Assembly: GCF_905147365.1 (NCBI RefSeq)
Contig: NC_056417.1
Span: 10,376,501 to 10,440,500 of the forward strand
Direction of reading: 5' to 3'
Origin: Aricia agestis
Lineage: Eukaryota; Arthropoda; Insecta; Lepidoptera; Lycaenidae
DNA length: 64,000 nt
Numbering within the stretch: position 1 is the first letter of the stretch; each line of letters starts with the position of its first letter. Below the pieces are notes generated by a model. It made no database searches. It had not been told where the DNA came from and was given only the letters and a program-made list of their open reading frames with translations. Both the position numbers and the translations under genes were made by a program. Below are positions 21,101 through 33,100 of the stretch, piece by piece.

Positions 21101-24100
21101 TTAATATTTTAACATATTGTATAAAATTCTATCATTGAGAAACTGACTTATCTATTATTTATCGAGTTATTGAGAAAAAACTAATTTGGCGATGAATCCG
21201 CGTCGTCCTTTTTCATCTGGCATGTGAAAGACGGGCGTAAGTGCGAAGAGAGAAGGACGATGTTTGATTTTTGCGTTAGTCTTCCTCTTAACGGATTGCA
21301 CTCTAGGAAAAGGAAACAGCCTTCTAGGGATACATTTTCGTCGCGTGGTAGAAAGAGAAAAGGACAATTAATATAATGTACTCTCTCTCCGTCTTACGAA
21401 TTTTCAACAAAGTTTCAGACGCGTGCTTTTACATTTTATCACATCCCGAAAAAGCGCATAACGCCGCTAAAGAATCACTTCAATAACTTACCGCTGCCCA
21501 CACCAATGCCCACACAGGCGCTGACCGCAGCAAAGCCTTCCACGGCACAGGATCCTTCTTGGTCGAGCCTTCAGCTGTTGTGACGTTCTTGTTCAAATAC
21601 GCCAGCTCCTTTTTGGAAATATACGGGTGGGTGTTCGGTGTGCTGTAGCAGAGGAGACTCTGGAACAAAATTTGGTTTTGCTATGAGTATAGTGTACCCA
21701 AGAAATTTTTTTCATAGTAGGTTTGGCTGGAGTTTTTCATAGTATACTCAAGCAATTTTGGATTGTATATGTGTGTGAGCGATTTGTAGTGTGCCCAAGA
21801 AGTTTGTTTTGACTACAATATGGTGTACCCAAGCAATTTTGGTTTGGCCATAATCAATGTACCATCAGAGAAAGTGATTCCTAGACAGTTGACGGACCTA
21901 CGTCATATGGCCGGCTTATGTAAATTCAATTTTAGCATTATAATAGCTCCCACACCGGTTTCGGTGACGGTGGCCGGTTTCATTGAAACCAGGCCAGCTA
22001 CGCAGGAGTAATTTTATAGCGCCCAAGTGTGTGCGCAGTACACAAGAGCACTCTCTATTCCTTTACTCTCATAACCCAGTGGGACGGAAGACCGACACGA
22101 CCGGCGAGAGATCAGGCGCAGGACCGACTTTTTACATGCTCATCCGACGCATGAATCATCTTACTTGTCAGACAATCAGGTGATCAGCCTGCATTGTCCT
22201 AACCAAACTTGGAAATAACATGTTTCCAACGCGGGAATCGAACTTACGACCTCCGAGTCAAGAGCCGCGCTCTGTACCATTAGACCACGGAGGTGATAAT
22301 TTTAGCATTAGCAGGCAGTGTGAGGCAGTGTGATCTGACGTCTGGGTTTGACATAACGCGATCAAATCACGCAGCCTGTCCACCATATTATGCCTATGAA
22401 TCAACTTTTCTGATGGTATATGGCAAATTAATGGCCTACCGCCTACCTAATTTGGAGCTAGAATATGTGGGTGGCCCTAGGTTAATGCCCTGAGTAGAAT
22501 AGCGAACAGCTGTGAGTAAATGTATGCTGACTTATTTAGATCGATGCAAATAAATTACATACTGATCAGGAACCTACATTTTGACTAGAACTTATGAGAC
22601 ACACAAATTACCTTTTAATTCTTGTAAGTGATTTTTCGCTCTTTTTGTGATATCATGGGCCGTGGCATCGTTTTGAGCCAGCCCATTTCTGCCAATGCTA
22701 AGTAGTCACAAACCAATACATTTAAACAGATAGCCTTATTTTTAAAGAGAGAAAATTATAATAATTGCGTCAATTGTTGTAATAGATACTCACCCACAGA
22801 ACAAACCACAGAATTCCGAATCCACCGAAGAAATAGAATACGTATGCCCAGTCTCTACCATCAGATAGCAAGATACCAGACATGAAGGAACCGAAGATGT
22901 TGCCAATCTGTGCTCCTCCGAAAACAAGAGCCCCTTGGAAGGATCTTTCGTGGGGTGGCACCCATCTTGCTAACATGATCATGAGTGCAGGCATAGTTGG
23001 ACCCTGAAAATAATAAAAAAAAAAATTTACTGTTTTTAACTGGTAATTTTTACTGGTACAGTATCATAAAACAAATTGAGTCATACTCGTACGGCCACTG
23101 TAAATTTCAAAATTTTAGTGTTGATTAACCAGCTGGACTCGAAATAACCAAACAAAATTTCATATGAATCAATTTCTCTGATAGTCTGTAAATCTTGTAT
23201 TATATAAAATTCTCGTGTCACAATGTTAGTCACCGTACTCCTCCGAAACGGCTTTACTGATTTTAACCAAATTTTATATTATGCATATTCAATGGGTCTG
23301 AGAATCGGCTACTGGGTACTTTTTATATTGATAAGTGCATTTGTTGAATAAATAAAAGTTAATTATTACAACTCTAGACTGATGGCGACCATTGTTTGTG
23401 CGACGGGATAGCGATGGACGTTGCCATGGTGACATACTTATTTAGTCACTTCAATAAAATAATACGGGCGAAATACTTTATTATGGCAAAGAAATGTTTG
23501 CCGGGACAGCTAGTATAGGCCTCTTGGATATCGTTGCTAACCTACGGCAACGCCGCGGGTCGGTTGACGGCGGAAACTCACGGGCGCTTTTCTCATATGA
23601 TTCTCATACAAGTCACTGCACTTTTTTGGTAATTGTTTATATATTTAGCACAATAAAAAGTAATGAGCCAAATTATTATTGATTGTGGACTTCATAATAT
23701 TTCCGCAGACTTTTTCCGCGGAAAATCAGTACTTATCGAAAGCTATATTTACTTAAATATACACGATCATGAAATATTCTTTCAAATTCATTGAATATGA
23801 TTTTTTACTTTGTATTTATTTATTTGTAAGATTATCTTCTTAGTTATTACTTATTACTATAAACAGGTTGTTTACCTAATTAAAAATTATAGAGCACAAA
23901 CTAATTCCAAAGCAATCATGTTCATGAAGTTTTCGAAATCCATGATGATGGAGAACGAATCATCCGTGTAAAAGTAATACCACAGACCAGAGTAGGTAAT
24001 CGACTGTACGACGTGAAAGTGGAGCTATGTATTGAATAATCTAAACAAATATATTTTCAGCAACTTTTCAACCATACATGCAAAATAAAAATGGAAAATG

Positions 24101-27100
24101 CAGATGTATTTCATTATCAAAGAAATTTTCTTTGATTTTTATGATTAATATGTAATATAATAAATTTACAAGATGACGCCCGCAACTCCGTTGTGCCATA
24201 ACTCTTGCACAACGGAGTAACCGCGCGGGATTCGGGAACCGTACATTTTCCCGAGACAAAAAGTATCCTATGTCCAGTGGCGTAAATATAGGGCTGGCAA
24301 AATGCCACGGGCCCCCGACCCAAATGGGCAAAAAATTTTAAGTACATATAATATTGTTTATTATGAACGTGACGATTTTTACTGATAGAGCCCCATCAAT
24401 TTGCCACGGGCCCCGGATCTTATAGTTACGCCACTGTCTATGTCCTTTTTCGGGACTCTTACGAATATATTATGGAGTTATCCATGCCAAATTTCAGCAA
24501 AATCTGTTCAGCAGTTTAGGCATTAAGAGGTAACAGACAGACACACTTTCGCACTTATAATATTATTATACTAATATACTAATTACTGATATTACTAATT
24601 TAGTAATATCAGTAATTAGTATATTAGTATGATAATATTATAAATGCGAAAGTGAATATTGAAGGAATTAGTAATAAATATTGAACCGACAATAATTTTA
24701 TTTATATCGTTTTTTCAATTACAATATATTATTATAGATAAAACAATGGTATTAAAAATAACTTGCACGTGATATTTTAGAAATATTCATGCGAGATTTA
24801 GATGATTAATAATCGGCATGTTGATTTCGATACGTTTCCCAATTCCGTCTCAGAAACGAATAAAACGTTAAGTCACGAATCCGAGATTGGGAATTTTTGC
24901 ACCCTACAACACAACAGTACCTCGTACCGCCCATATTTTCCTTATTCAGAGCACTTTTCAACGTGTTTTCATTTTTAACTAGTAAACCGTATTTCACAGC
25001 TGATCGCACTCTGACACCCACGTGTTGCCTGAATCTGCCACTCGCCGCGCCACTAGAGATATCCAAGAGGCCTATAATATAATTATAGTATAGTTTATAC
25101 ACAGCCAATGGTTCCGGAGATTTTTTGTTAGGCGTTTGTCTACAGACGTTGTTAACACATAAAACAACGTATGCTAATCAAAGACAAAATAGTAAATAGA
25201 TAAATTCCGTAAAAAAAACTTGAAATACCTTTACCATATTATGAACCTTTATTAAATGAGTTTTATTCGGCTCTCTTTGTTCGAAATTTTCAAAAGCGGG
25301 TTGCATGGAAATTACACCATGAATTTTACACTTCCAAAATTTAATCTTGATTAATGACAGCGAGCTTAATTAAGCTAGGGACGGGTCACAACGAGGAAGA
25401 GCTGCTGACGTTGTAATAATATTTTTAACAACGAATAATCATGAAAATGTCTACACCAACGTTAATTATTGTCAAATTGAGGTTCGGTGCAAACGGCCCA
25501 CAAGCGACCACAACGCAAACATCACGTTGGCACTTTTTTATTATACAAATTCCAGAAAACCGCTATGACTAGACAACCCATTAGAATGTTTTTTATTATT
25601 ATAGTAATTATTCTGACACAAAATCTTTGGTAAAAATTGTAGACCGTGTAAATGATAATTGATAACATGCTTGGAATCGATTTTTATAAGCTTTAGAGTT
25701 ATCTATCTTCCTATCCAAACTAATATTATAAATGCAAAAGTGCGTATGTATGTCTGTCTATTTGTTTCTGCTTCACGCCCAAACCGTTGAACCGATTTTG
25801 CTGAAAAGGCATTGGGTAACTTTGTAGGAACCTGTGGCGTCATTTTTTTTTTCCAGCGGCCAGGGATAAAACCATTACTATTTTGTAGCACAACATTAGA
25901 GAAACATATATTAGTAATTAAAAATGTTTTAAGTAATATTGGAGCTGAGCTACGATTATTTTAGCATATTTATTTTTGCGCCTTATGTTCACTAAATCAA
26001 TAGTAATTAACGTTACTTTATGGTGCTATCCTTAACAAACAGGTGTAGAAAGGGTATATTAATGTGTTGGATATACATTTCTCACTAGCTATTGCCCACG
26101 ACTTCCGCGTCAAATAAATGAATAATTTTTCATACATATATTTTCACACTTGGTTTAACTCTCGTCCGACTAAAATATAGCCAGACTTGAGACTATATTT
26201 CATTAGACAGTGGTTTTCAAAGGGTCGGATGCAAAGTAGGCAATTAAAATTAAAATAATTATTGTTCTTGTGTATTAATGTGTTGTGGGTAAAATGACTC
26301 TAGGGTGTTGTTCCCATAATATTATGTCGATTATTTCTACTATTTAGCGAATTTTGGCCATAGTGCAGCACGACGACGACGCCACCTTTCGGCAGAATTT
26401 TCAGTATTGCTTTTAATCTACTTCCCGGCTTATTATAGACTAGCGACCCGCCCCGGCGTCGCACGGGCATAAAATATATAGCCACTGAAAAAATTATTAA
26501 AATCGATAGCCTATTATAATTATGATCCTTTACGTGGCCTACTTCTTATCTGTGCCAAATAACATAAAAATTGCTCCAGTAGTTCGCGAGATTAGCCCTT
26601 TCAAATAATTTCCCCCGTTTTTTCTACATTCTCCTATTAGTCTTAGCGTGATAAAATATAGCCTATAGCCTTCCACAATAAATGGGCTATCTAACACTGA
26701 AAGAATCATCAAAATCCGTTGCGTAGTTTTAAAGATTAAAGGGAACAAAGGGACATGAGGGAAAAAAGCGACTTTGTTTTATAATATGTATAGATATAGA
26801 TATAGAAGTACAGCTGCAGGAATATTTTATAGAATATTAACTATTTACTTACACAAAAAATATAAAAAAAAAACAAAGCGGACCTCTTTAAGAAATTCGA
26901 AAAAAATATGGATTTGCAGACGGACAGACAGATGGACATGCATTGCATTTCATCTTGGCGGGGCCAGATGTGTCCCTTGTATAGAGTTCACTGTGAAAGG
27001 CACTGTGCTAAAAGACCAACATATTTTTTTGTAATTTGAATGGGCAAGCGCCCTGGAGTAAAGAGTTTCCCCTTACAAAAGTGAAAAAAAAAATGTTCTC

Positions 27101-30100
27101 TTTCAGCTCTACTACTTCTACAGTAAACTCTATACACGCGAGACTCATACACAGTACACACCCTAAAGTATTATCACTTAGTTTTGTTATACCCTGTATA
27201 GCAAAACTAAGTGATAATACTTTAGGGTAATAATATTACCCTAAAGTATTATCACTAAGTGATAATATTATGAAGCTGAAGTGTTTGTGTGTTTGAAAGT
27301 GCTAATCTCTGGAACTGCTTGTTCGATTTGAAAAATTAGGATAGCCTATTTATCGAGGAAGGCTAAAAGCTAATAAATAATGACGTTTTTTTTGTATTTT
27401 CCTGAATATTCATGTTATGATTGAATTTACGTTTAGTTGAAAATACGAAGTTAAAATGCCTAATATCTCAGCTCCGATATAGTTTAGCTATATGCCTCCC
27501 ATAATAAAGTTTACTCCCCTTGATATGTTCTTTCATAATATGCTGGTTTGGTGAGTGGCCGCGAGATTTGAAAATGACGCCAATATTACCCAAACCCCTT
27601 TGGTATGGAGATACTTTGAGTCCTGTGAAAGGAAAGATATACGGTTTGGCGCAACGGATTTCAGTTGTCATCTAGTATTATATTGGAATTTTATCATTTT
27701 TTGGCAAGTATAACTTGTTTAACCTGTGGCCAGTCTACGCTAAGCTAGGTAAAATCCATTTAATTTACTACAAATGTATGCAAAGCTTTTCATGTCCATC
27801 ATTACCTCTCCCATCCCCTGCAGAACTCGGAGGATGAAAAGCCACGTAGCTCCTCCTACTCTAATGACTATAGGTGTAAGGAAGGTGAAGAGAGCCGTGC
27901 TGAGTAGCCCAATACCCAGGGTCCACTTGCCTCCCAACTTCTCGGCGAAGTAGCCACCTGGGACCTGGGTAGCAGCGTACCCGTAGTAGAAACCACTCAG
28001 AATTAGACCTTGCGTTTTTTCGTCCCAGTCGAATGTTGCGTACTGAAAAAAAAAATGCTATTATAAATTAAATTCCAAGTACGAAACACGTGCAGCTGTA
28101 CATAAATAAATGAAATTGATGTTCACAATCTTACTTTTATGAAAGAAATTCATTTATGAAAGAAAATAACAAGGCTTTTATTTGACCAAATAATTATATC
28201 CCAAACAAATTATATACTCAATTATAATCGCTGTTGTTACCTAACATTTTTTTGCACCAACTATAACATTTTTTAAACATAATATACTACATAAAACATA
28301 ATACAAGCTAATATTTTACAACATTTATTTAAAATACCTAATTCAATGCTCATACAGCACAAATAAGGTCATGAATGAATCAGAATACTAAGATGCGATA
28401 CTAGCTTCTAGCAAATCTATTTTAAACTTAAAAACAATAAATTATTACATTCATAATATTCGTTTCGTTATATTCTATGAGCCTCTTAAGAGGGAACGCG
28501 GGTGCAGTAGAACAGTGTTAGCGTACCCTCTTGAGAGGGTTTATATTATGTTATGTTTTTCCATACTAACGTATTCCCCAATTTACTGCCTTGACAATGC
28601 GTCTAGATAAATTATTTTTTATACAATATTGGGATCAGTTAAAGCTATGCCTCTACGTTCGATTTTTTCTAAATTTACTAATAAAATATTAATATTAATT
28701 TACTAATAAAAATTCCCCAGGGTGGCGTTCTTTCTCCCCTTTTATTTTCTATTTTTATAAATACTGTTTCCAAATTAATTGCATCCAATTTCCATCTCTT
28801 CGCTGACGACTTACAAATTTACCGTCATTCACTCATTGAGGACATTATTTCTGCAATTGCAGAAATTAATACTGATCTCAATCGAATAGCTGAATGGGCT
28901 AAGTCATTTGGTCTGATGGTTAATCCAGGTAAGTCACAGGCCATGATCATAGGCAGTAAATACTCGATTCAGCGTGTAAGTGAACGTGATATACCTAGTA
29001 TAGTATTTGATGGCACCATCATTCCTTTCACCGACACTGCCAAAAATCTAGGCCTTATTTTAGACAATAACCTTTCCTGGATTAGTCATGTGAATGAAGT
29101 TAGTAAAAAGGTGTACTATTCGTTACACAAGTTGAAGTGCCTCCAAAATTTTTTGCCTATAAAAACTAAAATCCTTCTCGTCCAGACCCTAATTTTTCCT
29201 ATCCTAGACTATGCCGATTCCTGCTACTTGGACATCACTGAGGAGCTGTTAACGAAGCTTGAACGTTTACAGAATCTCTGTATCCGTTATGTCTTTGGGC
29301 TTAAAAAATTCGATCACGTATCAGCCTTCAGATTGAGGCTCAAGTGGCTTCCTATCCGTCTCCGTTGCAACTCCCATATCCTCTGTTTACTTTATAATAT
29401 CTTGTATAATCCCCTCTCTCCATCCTATCTGCTCGATAGATTCAACTTTTCCCGCCCTCCTGACATCCCGTGTAGATCCAGTGTCAGAACAAACCTCTCT
29501 CTCCCATCCCATCGTTCCAATTTCTACTCCTACTCCTTTACCATGCACGCAGTCAGATTATGGAACTCTCTTCCCCACACTCTTCGTGACAGTCCGACTA
29601 TCGCTGTGTTTAAAAGACGATTGAAAGAACATTACCTGCATTCTCAATCACTGTAATCTGTGTTATTATGTGTACATATAGTATTTATATATTATAAACA
29701 TATTATTATTTATTGATTTCATAAAGGTTTTATAGAGTTTTAGTATAAATAATTAGTTTGATTTTGTTGTAAGTATTTATAATTTATTTAGTCTAATTAG
29801 TTAATAACTATTGATTGTGCACGTCCTATCTGCTATCTTTTACACTGTATCTCTTCGTAGGGCTGCTGTAAGAGATTTATTTTAGAAATAAGCAGTTCCT
29901 TTGTGTCGTCTTTCCATGTTAATTGTATGTTTATGTTTTTCTTGTGTACAATAAAGAGTTAAATAAATAAAAATATGAAAAATATGACCCTTCAAAAATC
30001 GCAAAAAAGGAATGCCCCGTACCCCGCCAGTCCGATCCAACCCGACCCGACCGTAAAACAAATTTGAAAAATCTTTAAGATAAAATAAAAACGTAGAGGT

Positions 30101-33100
30101 ATAGGCTCACTCTTCCTGAAGATATTTATTAAAATAATAATTAGATAGGCTCTATTTTGAAGGAGGGATCAGAGGACCACGTTACCTCGATTTACTGTAG
30201 TCTGTATCTGCCTCTATCACAATACACGTGCCGGCGCAGGATGAATCGTGATGGCAATTATAGTTTCTTCGTTTTAATTCTACTGCACCCGCGTTCCCTC
30301 TTAAATTTCATGTTTTACAATCGACAACCATTTCGATTTAACGATGATTTAAGTTGCAAATAATATTGTAATAGTGTACTCTGGGGCTAAAATGTTTGCT
30401 TTGAAGAATCATATTATGAATCATAATATGATTCAATTTTTAAAAATCGCAAAATGGTCACTTTGCTTGCAATTCATGTTCAGTAATTCGTACTAATTTG
30501 ACATTCGTCAGTTTGACAGTTTTTACAATTCATTTTCTGAATTGATTTGAAAATGAGACCATTTTAGGTCCGCTGGTAACCAAGTCAAGTCCATCATAAT
30601 ACATAACATTATTTTGAACCACATTTATTTTGTAATTAAATAGTATTAAAAATGTAGCTTCTTTGTTTAATAAAGTGTCTAACGCGTAACTCATTTTTTT
30701 ATTCTTGTATTTTGCCAATGTAGTAAGAGTTTTTCTTTAACAACACTGTTTTTTATTAATAATTTACTAAACAATCAAATACATTGTTATGACCACAAAG
30801 CCACATTCTATTTAAGGACAAATTATTGTGTTTTAAAAATTACTCATCCCCATTAACTACTTATTATAAGGAGATAATATTATAGCTCGGATATTTTTAT
30901 GTTTATAATGGGTCTTTTAAAAATGTACGCATCGCATCACTGCGTCACATTGCAATGTGAAGTGACCCTTATCAATCAATCAAAAACTTACCGGTCTCGG
31001 AGCAACCGTTGTTCCATTGCCACCAACATCGTCGCTCGGACAAGCGTCTGGGTCAAAGTGTTTGCCAGCAGCACTCGTGTGGTTCACCATCTGTGTGATC
31101 GCCAGGTTCAGGCACACCCTCATTGTGTATGCGTTGCACACGCCCAGCAGACCCATCACACCTAAGATATATCGTTGAGGGATAACGCAGCCTGAAACAC
31201 ACGGTTAGATTATCTCGATGAGCTATTGCCTTCTTGCCCTAACGAGACACATCATCATCAGCCTATCACTATATTCTGTTAACGTAGGTAAGATACAGAG
31301 CGATGGAAAACTGATTGGATTGTAGTGGTCTACCCATAAAGTTAACATACCGCGTGGAATAGAGCAACAATATCGAGCTGTCAAACGAAACTGAAATTGG
31401 TTTAGATCTGTGTATAAAAATATGTGTACGTATACACTTACACAAGCATGATTGAACATGGATTCTATGACATTTAATTGTCAACGTGCCGATAAGTGCC
31501 GACTGGTTGTCAAAAAAAGAGTTCTGCTGTCACACGTCTCTTTGTACCACGCAGTGTTACTGATAGTGACTTCTCGCTTACTCAGGCCTTTGTATCTCTA
31601 TTCCGCTAGGTCTACCACAAGTCCTTTGTAACACAACTTTTAACATTGCAGAAATTATCTACAGTAGTATGTACTATCAGAGAAGTTGATTCATAGACAG
31701 ATGGCGGCCCTACGTAATTTGGTCACGTTATGTAAAATCCAGTCGACAGATTATCGCTCGTATTGAATTGACATAATCCGACCAAATGACGTACGTCTGT
31801 CAACTGCCTAGGAATCAATTTCTTCAATGGTACATAAGTAATGCTTCATGTTTGTTAGGTAGTAAACTTTGTTTCTTTGTTGTGATACACTATCATACGG
31901 CCTTATAGTTAGTGTTGATAATTATTGTAGTAATATTTCTTACAATTTATTATTATTCAGTTACAGAAATATACCGAATATATTTCTGTAACTAAATAAT
32001 ATGCATTTTTATGTCATTATAATTCGAGTAAAAGAAGCGATTCTGACATGAAAAGATAAATAATTTTCTGCAATACAATACCCAACAAACTTTAAACCGT
32101 ATGTATATAGAAAAGATTGTAAAATGTACAGCAGAAGCCAAAGCCACCCCTGAGGGCTTTTTTGACTCTTGCATTAAGTCTGACACGAAATTGCTTCAGG
32201 CAAATGGACTCGATAAAGCTTTCAAAGACTTTGAGGTAGACTATCGCTGCTTTAAGTTGCAAGGGAAAAGAAGAGAATAAAGGTATTTATAATTTCTAAA
32301 TGCGAAACCTTTATACCTTGGTAATGAAACATGATATTGGTAATGACTAATGATCCTTAAAATATAACAAAAGCGAAAGTGTTTCTGTCTGTCCGTTACC
32401 TCTTCACGCTTAAACTGCTAAACCGATTTTGATGAAATTTACTATGCAGATACTTTAAGTCCCGGGAAAGGACATAGGATAATTTTTGTTGCGGAAAAAT
32501 GTACGGTTCTAAAGCGATAAACGAGTTTTGGTACAACGGAGTTGCAGGCATCAGCTTCATATAATAAGTATTATTAATTAATAAAAATAATATTTTATGA
32601 AAACGCAATAGGAATCAACGGATGCTTATTGCTTTTCAAACAACACAAATCAAAAATTTCGAAGAGTTATAATAAATAACATTTTTAAATTAAAAAATAA
32701 AATTAAAAAAATAAAATTTATTAGACTCTACATAAAAATCAAGTAAGGTGAAGCGCCTGCTAACCTATATAGGTTAGGAAGTTATAGTTAGGTAACATTT
32801 TTAAATTTCTTTCTTTATCTATTTTAAACTACTTAAGTTGCGTTTAATGAACTCACTAAAGAGCTGATATTTAAAATTCTTTGTGTAACGTGATCCGTGT
32901 TTTTTTCATTTATTTATAAAAATAATTGTATCATATTAAAGTTATCTACAAAACATCGCATTTGCTTACAAATTATTCTCTATTTGCACTATTTAGTATT
33001 TAGTCAATTCAAATGAAAATTTAAATAAAAAATCTAGAGTGTACAAGCACTATATTATAATTTTATATAACTCTACAAAATATTTGTATGAACAGAGCGA

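Larger units (their letters stand above)
11893..21491. other. Gene 2 intron 5 (9.6 kb)
   Basis: The largest gene 2 intron. It contains Helitron-like fragments (11935-12190, 17925-18080), a SINE interrupted by a Tc1 element (12818-14822), SINE fragments, and foldback elements at 15776-16073, 16152-16417, 18179-18319 and 18434-19152. From about 19160 to 21480 I see AT-rich sequence with no assignable element or exon, except a weak LINE-tail-like stretch at 20560-20760. Confidence 0.7.
23004..27805. other. Gene 2 intron 3
   Basis: It holds Helitron-like repeats (about 23205-23513, 24172-24640, 25715-25890, 26440-26790, about 27590-27676), a hAT-like MITE (24275-24436), a THAP-domain fragment and a hairpin chain (27160-27270). 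No host exon was recognised. Confidence 0.7.
28487..30303. repeat. 26-bp inverted repeats bracketing a LINE
   Basis: A perfect 26-base inverted pair (28487-28512 and 30278-30303, containing AGGGAACGCGGGTGCAG) and an inner near-match (28644-28659 and 30090-30106, around CTCTACGTT) surround the LINE at 28709-29975. The sequence between the two pairs does not match. Confidence 0.6.

Noticed and set aside
23940..24060. 45-codon minus-strand frame with a possible splice acceptor
   Set aside because: Too short to recognise and without a partner exon; mentioned only as part of the possible THAP element.
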